DNA of 64,000 bases. Source: Hydrogenothermus marinus (GTDB lineage: Bacteria > Aquificota > Aquificia > Aquificales > Hydrogenothermaceae). Below, in pieces: positions 1-8,850 of this stretch. The position numbers were made by a program, and so were the translations under genes. Location of the stretch: the NCBI RefSeq assembly GCF_003688665.1, contig NZ_REFO01000011.1, positions 308,578 to 372,577 on the forward strand, read 5' to 3'. The notes beneath the pieces were generated by a model, which was given only the letters and a program-made list of their open reading frames with translations, did no database searches and was not told where the DNA came from. Within the stretch, counting starts at the first letter, position 1. Every line of letters begins with the position of its first letter.

Positions 1-538
1 CTTTTCCAGTTGCATAAATAAGTCTTGCTGTTCCTGCTATTGAGAATTTATCTGTAATTTTATAAGAAACAGAACTATCAAACTCATATACTTTTAATGT
101 AAACTCTTCTGCAGTTGCTTTTTGCCCTTTAGCAGTCCATCTTTTAGAAAGTCCTGCTGGTGTCACAAAAGATAATCCAAGTCTTGCATTTTCTATAAAT
201 GGAGAAGAAACAAAATGAAAATATGGAACTAAAAAATCCTCAGATTTAGATTTTGCATTAGAAATTACAAAAGTTTTTGAAACAGGATCATAAGCTTGTC
301 CATTAAAATTTATTTTATTAAGATGAATATATCTTGTACCTATTTCTAAAAATTTCTTATCTTTTAACCAACTCATATTTGCAGGGTTATAATAAGAAAC
401 ATCAGCAAAATTTGCAGAAGAAAAATAAGCTGCTGCTGTAGCTAAGGATCTTTCTGATTGTTCTGGTATTTTATAACCAGATCCAAAAGAGCTTAAAGTT
501 AATCCAGATAAAAGTATAGCAGTTATATATTTTTTCAT
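1..538 (-). CDS. OmpP1/FadL-family outer membrane protein (3' part missing)
   Basis: Outer membrane beta-barrel of the FadL/OmpP1/TodX family, which carries hydrophobic compounds across the outer membrane. The N-terminal 179 codons are in the window; the gene runs off the left edge. The protein begins with a short signal peptide (MKKYITAILLSGL) followed by the family's N-terminal hatch signature, GYKIPEQS then AAAYFSSANFADVSYYNPA, and later the motif TPAGLSKRW. The ATG at 538-536 has GGAGGATAG just upstream. Substrate cannot be told from the sequence. It is the last gene on the minus strand after rimM, but a spacer of 73 bases with a TATAAT-like box suggests its own promoter. Confidence 0.85.
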   Translation of the reverse strand, partial: MKKYITAILLSGLTLSSFGSGYKIPEQSERSLATAAAYFSSANFADVSYYNPANMSWLKDKKFLEIGTRYIHLNKINFNGQAYDPVSKTFVISNAKSKSEDFLVPYFHFVSSPFIENARLGLSFVTPAGLSKRWTAKGQKATAEEFTLKVYEFDSSVSYKITDKFSIAGTARLIYATGK

Positions 539-563
539 ACTATCCTCCCATTATCCAAATGAA

Positions 564-605
564 ATAGTATCTATTATAACTTATATGAAAATTAGGATAG
601 TATCT
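564..605 (-). promoter_or_regulatory. Promoter region of the FadL-family gene with two direct repeats
   Basis: The minus strand has a perfect TATAAT at 578-573. The plus-strand word ATAGTATCT occurs at 564-572 and again at 597-605, 33 bases apart (about three helical turns), bracketing that box. No clear -35 is seen. The repeats could bind a regulator; this is inference. Confidence 0.35.
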
Positions 606-611
606 TATGAT

Positions 612-1118
612 TTATAAACTGAACCAACCTTCTGGTGGACTAATTTCTACTTTCTTGTTTTTTATATCTACATCCTTTACAAACTGACTTATAAATGGTA
701 AATATCTTACTTTATCATCGCTACATTTAATTATTAAATAAGCAGTGGATAATCTATCATCTATTTTTATTATTTTTCCTATATTTTTCCCATTAAAAAT
801 CACATCACTATCTAAAAGCTGAAACTCATAATACTCGTTTTTACTTGGCTTTGGAACAATACTTTTTGGAATATAAAAATATTTTTGTTTTATTTTTTTT
901 GCTTTATCTAAATCATCATATCCTTTGAACTTTATAAGATTTTTTCTTCTATCTATATACTCTATTTCAAGAGGAATAAAATTTCCTTTTTCATCTTTTA
1001 TATAAATAGTTTCTGGTAGTCTTAATCTTGGATTAAAAAACTCTATTTTTAAATTACCTTTAACTCCATGGGTTCCGTGTATCTTTCCACCTATTACTAA
1101 TTCTTCCATTTTCATCAT
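612..1118 (-). CDS. rimM: Ribosome maturation factor RimM
   Basis: RimM binds ribosomal protein S19 and helps mature the 30S head. The 168-residue protein has the usual two-barrel form: an N-terminal RimM domain starting EELVIGGKIHGTHGVKGNLKI (residues 5-25) and a C-terminal PRC barrel ending near PPEGWF. Length is normal for the family. The ATG overlaps the exbD stop codon (ATGA-type overlap), and two further in-frame ATGs follow within four codons, so the exact start is uncertain by a few residues. Being placed after exbB/exbD rather than with rpsP and trmD is unusual. Confidence 0.93.
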   Translation of the reverse strand: MMKMEELVIGGKIHGTHGVKGNLKIEFFNPRLRLPETIYIKDEKGNFIPLEIEYIDRRKNLIKFKGYDDLDKAKKIKQKYFYIPKSIVPKPSKNEYYEFQLLDSDVIFNGKNIGKIIKIDDRLSTAYLIIKCSDDKVRYLPFISQFVKDVDIKNKKVEISPPEGWFSL

Positions 1119-1513
1119 TGTGCTACTTGTCTTGTTGCTATATTTATTTCTTCTATTCCATTTTGTTTTGCAATATCCATTATTCTTACAACTTTATCAT
1201 AAATTACTCTTCTATCTGCTATTATGATTAATGTTTTTTTCTTTTGAGATTTTAAATAATCTGCTATCTGCTTTTCATCTACTTTTTTTCCTTCTATATA
1301 ATAATTACCATCTTTATCTATAACTATTTTTACAGGTTTTGCAACAGTTTCTGATGTTGAAGCTTGAGGAAGCTCTACATTAATTGATGACAAAGGTGCA
1401 AGACTACTTACAATACCTAAAAAAAGTATTATTATAAATGCAATATCAACTAATGCAGTTAGGTCTAATGCTACCAACTGATTATCTGAATTTTTATACT
1501 TTTTAAAATCCAT
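1115..1513 (-). CDS. ExbD/TolR-family biopolymer transport protein
   Basis: Small subunit of a proton-driven ExbB-ExbD or TolQ-TolR motor, anchored in the inner membrane with a periplasmic domain. The 132 residues show a short cytoplasmic tail, one membrane helix (about residues 18-38, with the conserved Asp of LTALVDIAFIIILF) and a periplasmic domain with the repeated KTLIIIADRRVIYDKVV element. The start codon abuts the stop of the exbB/tolQ gene and its stop overlaps rimM. ExbD and TolR cannot be told apart here; no tonB, tolA, tolB or pal lies alongside. Confidence 0.9.
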   Translation of the reverse strand: MDFKKYKNSDNQLVALDLTALVDIAFIIILFLGIVSSLAPLSSINVELPQASTSETVAKPVKIVIDKDGNYYIEGKKVDEKQIADYLKSQKKKTLIIIADRRVIYDKVVRIMDIAKQNGIEEINIATRQVAQ

Positions 1514-2139
1514 TATTTTTCCTCATAGCTAAGCTCATATATTGTTTCAAGAGCTATATTCTCAAGCTGGGTAATAAGAAAATTTACTTTTGATCTAAAA
1601 TACCAGTATGCTGCCAAAGATGGAATAGCTATTGTTAAACCAAAAGCTGTAGTAAGAAGTGCTTGGGATATTCCAGAAGATAAAACTTGTGGATTTTCAA
1701 GTCCTGAAACAGATAAAGCTTCAAAAACTTGTATCATTCCTGTAACTGTTCCAAGAAACCCAAGAAGTGGTGCAATTGCTGCTATAGCACCTATTGCATT
1801 AACATATCCTTCTATTTTTGGTATTTCTATTTTTGCTACTTCTTCAGCAATAATTTTTAAATCTTCAGGATTTTTTCTTCCTTTTAAATAAGCATTTAAT
1901 ATCTCAAAAATAATATTCGTTGCTACAGATTTATATGTTTTTGCTACTGTTCTTGCTTCTTCTATCTTTCTTTCCTGTATAAAATCTAAAATATCTTTAA
2001 TAATATCAATTGGTATTATTTTTTTTAGTCTTAAAGAGTAAAATCTTTCAATTATAAATGCTATTGAAAGAATACCTAAGAATAGTAGAGGATACATAAA
2101 TATTCCACCTTTTTGGAAAATATTAATTATATATTCCAT
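1513..2139 (-). CDS. ExbB/TolQ-family proton channel protein
   Basis: MotA/TolQ/ExbB-type subunit that forms the proton channel of an envelope energising motor. The 208-residue protein has a first membrane helix at about residues 14-30, a cytoplasmic domain, and two helices in the second half (GAIAAIAPLLGFLGTVTGMI and the segment ending AIPSLAAYWYF). The Gly-rich LGFLGTVTGMI stretch is the family hallmark. It overlaps the ExbD/TolR gene by one base and follows the large TPR gene by 15 bases, so the three probably work together in the envelope. Confidence 0.93.
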   Translation of the reverse strand: MEYIINIFQKGGIFMYPLLFLGILSIAFIIERFYSLRLKKIIPIDIIKDILDFIQERKIEEARTVAKTYKSVATNIIFEILNAYLKGRKNPEDLKIIAEEVAKIEIPKIEGYVNAIGAIAAIAPLLGFLGTVTGMIQVFEALSVSGLENPQVLSSGISQALLTTAFGLTIAIPSLAAYWYFRSKVNFLITQLENIALETIYELSYEEK

Positions 2140-2154
2140 AAAATTTTCTCCTCC

Positions 2155-4917
2155 TTATTTTATACATTCAGGTAAATTATTAATAAGTTTTATCACATTT
2201 TTACCTAAATTTTCCATATTCTTGATAGGTTTTAGCATACAAGCAGCTTCTATTCTTTTACCTTGTTTATCTAAAATTAAAGCTGACCTTATACGAGCTT
2301 TTACAACTAAATCTTTTGCCTGCGAATAAAGATAAATAATATTAATATAACTATTTAATGCTTTATCTAAATCATTTAATTTTTCGTAAATATTTCCAAG
2401 TAGATAATAGCTTTCAGCAACTTTCATATAATCTGAACCTTTAATAGCTTCTTTAAAATAATTTTTTGCAAGTTCAAAATTTTCATTTTTTAAAGCTATT
2501 TTACCTAAGTAATAGGCAATCTCATTTTTATATTTTGGATATCTATTGTATAAATCTTCAAATAATTTCTTTGCATTAAAATAATCCTTAGCTTTAAAAT
2601 ATAAAAGGGCAAGTTTGTATTTTGTTTCATCTGTTTGGGGTAGTTGTTTATATAATTTTATTGCTTTTTCATATTCCTCGTTTTTTTCATAAATATCTGC
2701 TAAAAGCTGTTTTATAGGAATTGAAAATCTACCTTGAGGATATTTCAAGATATATTTTATAAATATATCTTTTGCCTTTTCATAATCTTTTAAACTGTAA
2801 TAATAATAACCAAGTTTGTATAATGCTTGCTCACTTTCTGGAATATTCTTAGATACTAGTTCTTCTAATATTGAAATAGCTTTTTTTACTTTATTTTTTC
2901 TAAAATATACATCTGCAAGTTGTAGTTTAAGTAAATTTACTTCTGGATAATCTGGATACTTATTAATAAAATCTAAAAGTTGTTTTTCAATATCTGCAGA
3001 ATTTTCTTTTGTTTCAAGAATAGTTAAAAGATAAGCTGCATCTATAGCTTCTTTAGTTCCTGCATATCTTTTTATAAAATCAGAATATATTTTTTTTGCT
3101 TCTTCAATCTTCCCTATATTATAAAGACTATCTGCCATTCTTAGTAATGCTCTTTTCCCAAGGTATGTATCTTTATATTTTTCATAATATTTTTTAAATT
3201 CTTCTGCAGATTTTTCATACTCTCCATTTGAAAAGAATGAGTAGGCATATAAATATCCTGCTTGCTTAGCTATTTCATCATTTCCTTTTGAAAGTTCTTT
3301 TAATATCTTTCTTGCTTTATCTAGTTTTAATTCTTTTAAGTATATATATGCCATTAAAAATTTAGATTTTCTATCTGTATTATTTTTTACAATTTCCATT
3401 GCTTTTTTAATATTTCCAAAGTTAAAGGCTGATACAGCTTTCATATATGGATCTTTAAATGCTTTATAAGCTTTTTTGTATTCTTTTTTTCTAAAGAAAT
3501 ACCAGCCTAAGAGATTTGATACATAATCTGGGTCATAATTTTTAAGTTTTTCTAAAACTTTTATAAATTTTTTATCTTCTTTACTAAAATAGTAAATATC
3601 TGCAAGATATTTCAATGCTAAATATTTAATATTTTTATCTTCCGCTTTTTTATATGCTTTCATAAGGTAGTATTTAGCTTCTGTATAATTTTGCAGATTG
3701 AATAAAGTATATGCTGTATAAAGATAATATTTAGGCTCATTTATTGTTTTAAAAATATTATAAGCATACTGATAATATCCAAGGTTATATGCAGAAATAG
3801 CTATTAATTTTTTTAACATTTCTTTATTTTCAGAAGAAATACTTAAAGCTCTTTGGAAAAAAGCAAGACTATCTAAGAATTTGTTTTCTTTAAAAGCATC
3901 AATTCCAAGCAAAATATATAATCTTTGTGCAAGATTTTTATCTCTTATTTCCATACTTCCTATTTGGTCTAAAACATATGAACTATTACCTTCTTTTATT
4001 TTAGATACTAAATAACCATATATAGCATAAACTGAAAGATTATCTGCTTTTCCATAAGTATCTAAGAAATTTTCAAATGTTGCTTCAGCTGAACCTATAT
4101 TATCTAATTCTAAATAAGAAAATCCTTCTAAAAGCTTTATATATTTTATATATGGTGATTTTTCTAATTTTTTACTTTCTTCAATAAATTTTTCCGGATT
4201 TTGTTTGTATAAAGAATACAAGCTTACATATTTACAATAATCTACAAAACCAATATCTAATTTTTGACATTCTTCTTCTGATATATATATATCTTCATTA
4301 TATTTAAGAGCCTTTATAACCTCAGATAAAAACTCTTTTTCTGATAAATTTTTTGCTTTATTTAATAATTTCTCTGCTTTTTCTAAATTGCCAAGCTCTA
4401 AATAAATTGCTGAAGCTGATATACAGCTTTTATCCTTTAAATAAAAATCAAAATTACATGCTTTTTCAAAATATCTTGCTGATTCTTCTATATTTTCAAG
4501 CTGAAAATTTACTAATCCAGCTAAATAATATACAACTGGTAAATATTTACTTTTTTTGTACTTTTTTAAAAATTCTTCAATTTGAGAATAAGCAATTAAA
4601 AATCTTCCTGTTTCAAAATTATCAATAATATCTGATACTAAAGCTTTATCCTTAGGAAATCCGAAGAATGTCTTTGGCTTTTCTAACTCTCCTAATACTG
4701 GTTTTAGATTTACAGGATATGCTAAAGGTATATTAATAAAAAGATCTAAATTTATATTTTCATCTATAGGCAAGTACTTAGGTGGTTGTAGTTTTTCTTT
4801 TTTCTCCTGCTTCTCTGCTATTATTTCAAGAGGAAAAACTACTTCTGGTAGTTTTAAATCTGCAAAGGCTATATTAAGGGTTAAAAGCACTAAAACCACT
4901 TTATACAAGAACTTCAT
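2155..4917 (-). CDS. Large periplasmic tetratricopeptide-repeat protein
   Basis: A 920-residue exported protein made almost wholly of TPR-like helical hairpins. The N-terminus is a signal peptide (hydrophobic residues 4-18, ending IAFA). TPR units are clearest from about residue 330 on, with recurring A-Y-Y-L-G and F-K-K-A spacing such as ALYKLGYYYYSLKDYEKAKDIF. No enzyme domain is visible. Its start overlaps the end of ribF by 17 bases and it precedes exbB/exbD directly, so a role as a periplasmic partner of that motor, comparable to CpoB beside Tol, is plausible but inferred. Confidence 0.8.
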   Translation of the reverse strand: MKFLYKVVLVLLTLNIAFADLKLPEVVFPLEIIAEKQEKKEKLQPPKYLPIDENINLDLFINIPLAYPVNLKPVLGELEKPKTFFGFPKDKALVSDIIDNFETGRFLIAYSQIEEFLKKYKKSKYLPVVYYLAGLVNFQLENIEESARYFEKACNFDFYLKDKSCISASAIYLELGNLEKAEKLLNKAKNLSEKEFLSEVIKALKYNEDIYISEEECQKLDIGFVDYCKYVSLYSLYKQNPEKFIEESKKLEKSPYIKYIKLLEGFSYLELDNIGSAEATFENFLDTYGKADNLSVYAIYGYLVSKIKEGNSSYVLDQIGSMEIRDKNLAQRLYILLGIDAFKENKFLDSLAFFQRALSISSENKEMLKKLIAISAYNLGYYQYAYNIFKTINEPKYYLYTAYTLFNLQNYTEAKYYLMKAYKKAEDKNIKYLALKYLADIYYFSKEDKKFIKVLEKLKNYDPDYVSNLLGWYFFRKKEYKKAYKAFKDPYMKAVSAFNFGNIKKAMEIVKNNTDRKSKFLMAYIYLKELKLDKARKILKELSKGNDEIAKQAGYLYAYSFFSNGEYEKSAEEFKKYYEKYKDTYLGKRALLRMADSLYNIGKIEEAKKIYSDFIKRYAGTKEAIDAAYLLTILETKENSADIEKQLLDFINKYPDYPEVNLLKLQLADVYFRKNKVKKAISILEELVSKNIPESEQALYKLGYYYYSLKDYEKAKDIFIKYILKYPQGRFSIPIKQLLADIYEKNEEYEKAIKLYKQLPQTDETKYKLALLYFKAKDYFNAKKLFEDLYNRYPKYKNEIAYYLGKIALKNENFELAKNYFKEAIKGSDYMKVAESYYLLGNIYEKLNDLDKALNSYINIIYLYSQAKDLVVKARIRSALILDKQGKRIEAACMLKPIKNMENLGKNVIKLINNLPECIK

Positions 4918-5839
4918 TTTTTACCTCTTTTAGTATATTTTTAGCTTTCTCAACATCTTTTTCTATCTGCCTTTTTAGTTCTTGTAAAGAATTGAATTTT
5001 TTTTCTTCTCTTAAATAGTCTATAAAATAAGTCTTCAAATATCCAGATTTTAAATTCTCATTAAAATTTTCATTTAAAATATGAACTTCAAGAACTGTTT
5101 CCTTTCCATCAACTGTAGGCCTTTTACCAAAATTCATTATTGCATTATAAATTTTATCTTTTATTTCAATAAATCCTACATATACTCCTTCTTTTAAACA
5201 GAGATTTTCTCCTACTTTAAGGTTTATAGTTGGAAAGCCTATCTTTCTTCCTAATTTTTTTCCTTCTACTACTTTGCCTTTTAAACAGTAATTTCTACCA
5301 AGTACTTTATTTACTTGCTTTATTTTTCCTTCTCTTAAAAGCTCTCTTATTAAAGAAGAGCTTATTTTTTTATCTTTTATTTTTTCTTCTTCCATAGCTA
5401 TAACTTCTAATTGTAGTTTCTTGCCAAACTCTTTTGCAAAATTTATATCTCCTTCTCTATTTTTACCAAATCTCCAATCTTTACCAACAACAACAATATT
5501 ACATTTTAAATTTTCTTTTAAAAGTTTTAAAAAATCTTCCTTTGTTAGATTGGCTATTTTTTTATTGAATGGTATTACTATAAGATAATCTATTCCGATT
5601 TTTGTTAAAAACTCTTTTTTTGTTTCAAAATTAAGTATTTTACATAAACTTTTTTTTTGTAAAACTTGTCTTGGATGTGGATCAAATGTGATAACTGCCG
5701 TTTTTAGATTTTTTTCTTTAGCAATATCTTTTAAAGTATTTAATATCTTTAAATGACCTTTATGAAATCCATCAAAATTTCCTACGCTACAAGCTAAATC
5801 TTCATTAATAGATAGATTATTAATAGATAGTACTTTCAT
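4901..5839 (-). CDS. ribF: Bifunctional riboflavin kinase / FAD synthetase
   Basis: Makes FMN from riboflavin and then FAD. The 312 residues contain an N-terminal nucleotidyltransferase domain (SVGNFDGFHKGHLKIL near residue 18, TFDPHPRQVL near 50, ISSSLIRELLREGKI near 160) and a C-terminal flavokinase barrel (GRKIGFPTINL near 200, GVYVGFIEI near 220, MNFGKRPTV near 237). Length and order match RibF. The ATG overlaps the recX stop codon (ATGA), showing translational coupling within the recA-pilT-recX-ribF run. Confidence 0.96.
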   Translation of the reverse strand: MKVLSINNLSINEDLACSVGNFDGFHKGHLKILNTLKDIAKEKNLKTAVITFDPHPRQVLQKKSLCKILNFETKKEFLTKIGIDYLIVIPFNKKIANLTKEDFLKLLKENLKCNIVVVGKDWRFGKNREGDINFAKEFGKKLQLEVIAMEEEKIKDKKISSSLIRELLREGKIKQVNKVLGRNYCLKGKVVEGKKLGRKIGFPTINLKVGENLCLKEGVYVGFIEIKDKIYNAIMNFGKRPTVDGKETVLEVHILNENFNENLKSGYLKTYFIDYLREEKKFNSLQELKRQIEKDVEKAKNILKEVKNEVLV

Positions 5840-6249
5840 ATTTCTCCACGTAGATATTTTTTTGCAATTTCAGTAGAAATAGAATAACTAAAACCTCTAT
5901 TTATTAGATATTTTACAATAGATTTATAATCTTTACTTCCTGTATATTTTTTTATACGATTAATTGCAGATTTATATTCCTCTTCATATGTAAATTCTAC
6001 ATTTACTCCTTTTCTATAAAGTTTTGATTTTAATTTTAAAGGACTTTCACCTTTTTCTATAGCAAGCTGTTTATATCTTTTTAAAAGTTTTTTATCGTTT
6101 ATATAATCTTCTTTTTCTAAATAATCAATAATTTCTGAAATTTCTTTTTCTGAATACCCTTTTTGCCTTAATTTATTTTCTAACTCTTTTGAAAAATAAT
6201 CCTTTTTAGAAAGTAGTTTGAAAGCATAAGATTTTATATCCTTACTTAT
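5836..6249 (-). CDS. recX: Regulatory protein RecX, apparently initiated at AUA
   Basis: RecX-family modulator of RecA filaments, built of three-helix repeats. The 137-codon frame reads through KSYAFKLLSKKDYFSKELENK, then KGYSEKEISEIIDYLEKEDYI, RYKQLAIEKGESPLKLKSKL, and ends KYLRGEI. It lies two genes downstream of recA, as expected. An in-frame stop (6255-6253) closes the frame upstream, and the only codons before the conserved core are TCA ATA AGT AAG GAT ATA AAA: no ATG, GTG or TTG. The AUA at 6249-6247 overlaps the pilT stop and sits 9 bases after GGAGG (6263-6259), so it is the likely start. A sequence error at the start codon is the alternative. Confidence 0.8.
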   Translation of the reverse strand: MSKDIKSYAFKLLSKKDYFSKELENKLRQKGYSEKEISEIIDYLEKEDYINDKKLLKRYKQLAIEKGESPLKLKSKLYRKGVNVEFTYEEEYKSAINRIKKYTGSKDYKSIVKYLINRGFSYSISTEIAKKYLRGEI

Positions 6250-7376
6250 TGACTAAAACCTCCATAAAATCCTCCAATATCTTGACTAAAATCTGTTTCT
6301 GTAGATATTCCTTTCATTTTTAGTTCAAGATCAGAAGGACTATCTGATGCAGCTAATGCATCTTCTTTAGAAATTAAACCTTTATTATAAAGCTCTAATA
6401 AAGACTGATTAAAGGTTTGCATTCCATATTGAGATTTTCCTTTTTCCATAAGTTCATCAATCATTTCAAACTTATCTGGATCTAAAATTGCATCGTAAAC
6501 GCCACCTTCATTAATTAAAAGTTCTACAGCAGGTACAACGCCATTTCCATCTTTTCTTGGTATTAACCTTTGAGATATTACTGCTCTTAAAGTAGATGCA
6601 AGTAAAATTCTAATTTGCTGTTGAGCTTCAATTGGGAACATATCAATTATTCTATTGATAGTTTCTTTTGCATTCTGGGTATGTAAAGTAGAATAAACTA
6701 AATGCCCTGTTTCTGATGCTCTTATTGCAGTTTCTATTGTTTCCAAATCTCTCATTTCTCCAACAAGTATTACATCTGGATCTTCCCTTAAAGCAGCTCT
6801 TAAAGCTGATGAAAAACTTTGAGTATCAAGTCCTATCTCTCTTTGTACTATATAACATTTTTTATCTTTGAAAACATACTCTATAGGATCTTCTATTGTG
6901 ATAATTACATCTTCTCTTGTCTCATTTCTATAATCTATCATAGATGCTAATGTAGTTGATTTTCCTGAACCTGTTGGTCCTGTTACAAGAACAAGGCCTC
7001 TATTTTCTAAAGCAATATCTTTTAGCTTTGTAGGAAGTCTAAGCTCTTCTATTTTAGGAATATTTGTTTTTAATATTCTAAATGCAAAAGCAAAAGTACC
7101 TCTTTGTTTATATATATTTACTCTAAATCTACTTACACCTGGTATAGAGTACGATATATCAATTTCTCCTTTTTTTAATAGTTCATTTTTTTTAGTTTCA
7201 GATGGAACTGTTTTTAGAATAAATGATTTAATATCATCAGATGTTAATCTTCCAAATTTTTCTTGAGGCATTAATTTTTTGTTTATTCTAAAATAAGGTG
7301 GAAGGCCCACCTTTAGATGTATATCAGATGCTTTTAAATTTACTGCTTCTTTAAGAATTTCATCTAAATCAGCCAT
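6246..7376 (-). CDS. pilT: Type IV pilus retraction ATPase PilT
   Basis: Hexameric cytoplasmic ATPase that powers pilus retraction and twitching. The 376-residue protein has the N-terminal PAS-like domain with SDIHLKVG, Walker [10 protein letters not shown] (about 133-141), Asp box [11 protein letters not shown], Walker [10 protein letters not shown] and the PilT signature [17 protein letters not shown]. It ends in a Gly/Phe-rich tail whose GGAGGT bases double as the ribosome binding site of recX. Its start overlaps the recA stop by 8 bases. No other pilus genes are in the window. Confidence 0.95.
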   Translation of the reverse strand: MADLDEILKEAVNLKASDIHLKVGLPPYFRINKKLMPQEKFGRLTSDDIKSFILKTVPSETKKNELLKKGEIDISYSIPGVSRFRVNIYKQRGTFAFAFRILKTNIPKIEELRLPTKLKDIALENRGLVLVTGPTGSGKSTTLASMIDYRNETREDVIITIEDPIEYVFKDKKCYIVQREIGLDTQSFSSALRAALREDPDVILVGEMRDLETIETAIRASETGHLVYSTLHTQNAKETINRIIDMFPIEAQQQIRILLASTLRAVISQRLIPRKDGNGVVPAVELLINEGGVYDAILDPDKFEMIDELMEKGKSQYGMQTFNQSLLELYNKGLISKEDALAASDSPSDLELKMKGISTETDFSQDIGGFYGGFSQ

Positions 7377-8373
7377 TATTTATAGCCTCTAAAATTTTAT
7401 TTCTTAATTCTTCAAAAAGTTCTTTATCTGCTTTCAATCTTTCTCTTACTTTTTCTTTACCTTGACCTAATTTAGTATCTCCATAAGAGTACCAAGCACC
7501 ACTTTTCTTTATGATTCCATATTTTTCTCCTAAGTCTATAATCTCTCCTTCCTTAGATATACCTTCTCCATAAATAACATCAAATTCTGCTTCTTTAAAA
7601 GGAGGTGCAAGTTTATTTTTTACTATTTTTACTCTAACTCTACTTCCTACCTTTTCGCCACTATCTTTTATATCTGATTTTCTAACTTCCATTCTCATAT
7701 CTGCAAAGAATTTTATAGCCCTTCCACCTGTAGTAGTTTCAGGGTTTCCAAACATAACTCCAACTTTTTCTCTTACCTGATTTATAAGTACTAATGCGGT
7801 ATTACTTTTATTCACTGCTCCTTTTAAAATTCTCATAGCTTTAGACATTAATCTTGCATGAAGACCTATATTGCTATCTTCAATATCTCCTTCAAGTTCT
7901 GATTTCGGCACAAGAGCAGCTACAGAATCTATTACAACAACATCTATTACTCCACTTCTTATTAATGTTTCTGCTATTTCTAAAGCTTGCTCTCCATAGT
8001 CTGGTTGAGAGATGATTAAATCATCAAGATTTACACCTATTGCTTTTGCATATTTAGGATCAAATGCATGCTCTGCATCTATAAAAACTGCTTTTCCACC
8101 TTCTTTTTGAGCTTCAGCAATTAGATGTAAAGTTAAAGTTGTTTTACCAGAGCTTTCAGGTCCATAAATTTCTGTAACTCTTCCTCTTGGTATACCTCCA
8201 ATTCCTGTAGCTATATCTAAGGATAAAGAACCAGAAGGTATAGCTTCAACAGTTTTTACAGCATCTGAGGAAAAAGTCATTACAGAGCCTTTGCCAAATT
8301 TTTTTTCTATTTGGGCTAAGGCTGCTTCAAGAGCTTTCTTTTTCTCATTCAACTCTTTTTCAGTTAATTCCAT
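7369..8373 (-). CDS. recA: Recombinase RecA
   Basis: DNA strand-exchange ATPase and SOS co-protease. The 334 residues carry all landmarks: [20 protein letters not shown] at the N-terminus, Walker [10 protein letters not shown] (about 70), [13 protein letters not shown], the L2 region with TTGGRAIKF and the [21 protein letters not shown] segment. No intein. It is slightly short at the acidic C-terminus. It follows gatC by 20 bases and overlaps pilT. No LexA-type operator was recognised upstream, and its transcription may start before gatC or topA. Confidence 0.98.
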   Translation of the reverse strand: MELTEKELNEKKKALEAALAQIEKKFGKGSVMTFSSDAVKTVEAIPSGSLSLDIATGIGGIPRGRVTEIYGPESSGKTTLTLHLIAEAQKEGGKAVFIDAEHAFDPKYAKAIGVNLDDLIISQPDYGEQALEIAETLIRSGVIDVVVIDSVAALVPKSELEGDIEDSNIGLHARLMSKAMRILKGAVNKSNTALVLINQVREKVGVMFGNPETTTGGRAIKFFADMRMEVRKSDIKDSGEKVGSRVRVKIVKNKLAPPFKEAEFDVIYGEGISKEGEIIDLGEKYGIIKKSGAWYSYGDTKLGQGKEKVRERLKADKELFEELRNKILEAINNG

Positions 8374-8393
8374 ATATATAATGCCTCCTATTT

Positions 8394-8684
8394 TTATTCA
8401 GTTTTTATAACTTTTGGAACAACAAAAAATCCATTCTCTTTTTCTGGCGCATTTGCCAAGGCTTCCTCTTGAGAAAGGCCTGGTTTAACTTCATCCTTTC
8501 TTAAAGGTGCTTTTTGATCAATCAGTTCATAGAATGGTAATATATCTTCTGTATTTAAATTTTCAAGTTTTTCTATAAATTTAACAATCTCTGGAAGTTG
8601 CTTTGAAAAAAGCTCTATTTCCTCTTCTGAAAGTTTAAGTTTTGATAAGGTTGCTACTTTTAAAACTTGTTCTTTATTTAACAT
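8394..8684 (-). CDS. gatC: Aspartyl/glutamyl-tRNA amidotransferase subunit C
   Basis: Small subunit of GatCAB, which converts Glu-tRNA(Gln) and Asp-tRNA(Asn) to the amidated forms. The 96 residues match GatC along the whole length: [16 protein letters not shown] at the start, a central [11 protein letters not shown] and the conserved [20 protein letters not shown] before the C-terminal FFVVPKVI. GatA and GatB are not in the window. The start has AGGAGAGG upstream. Confidence 0.95.
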   Translation of the reverse strand: MLNKEQVLKVATLSKLKLSEEEIELFSKQLPEIVKFIEKLENLNTEDILPFYELIDQKAPLRKDEVKPGLSQEEALANAPEKENGFFVVPKVIKTE

Positions 8685-8699
8685 GTTTACCTCTCCTTA

Positions 8700-8850
8700 T
8701 GATGAAAATCATTTTAAAAATTTAACCTTACATATATATTACTATCAAGCTTTAAAGTTTGAAATGGGCTTTAAAAGCATCCCCCTCCCTCCCCCTCCAT
8801 TTCCTGCGGGTTCTCCTCAAAAAGGAACCCGCCTTTTTAATTTTATACTA
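8700..8850 (+). ncRNA. Candidate small RNA: C-rich segment ending in an intrinsic terminator
   Basis: The gatC-topA spacer, read on the plus strand, holds a C-tract of about 20 bases (8780-8799: two C5 runs and one C3 run, with CTCC repeats) followed by a strong hairpin GCGGGTTC (8816-8823) paired with GAACCCGC (8835-8842) and then CTTTTTAATTTT. A U-run after the stem exists only on the plus strand, yet no plus-strand gene lies upstream. That points to an independent transcript. The C-runs are complementary to GGAGG ribosome binding sites. No promoter is well defined. The 5' end given is a guess. Confidence 0.4.
8816..8848 (+). terminator. Intrinsic terminator on the plus strand
   Basis: Perfect 8-bp GC-rich stem (GCGGGTTC / GAACCCGC) with an 11-base loop, followed by CTTTTT on the plus strand. 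On the minus strand the stem is followed by AGGAAATGG, so it does not look like the terminator of topA. Confidence 0.65.

Noticed and set aside
8699..8712. ATGAT-GAAA-ATCAT inverted repeat upstream of gatC as a further Fur-like site
   Set aside because: Spacing (4) and half-sites differ from the two matching palindromes; could be chance in AT-rich DNA.
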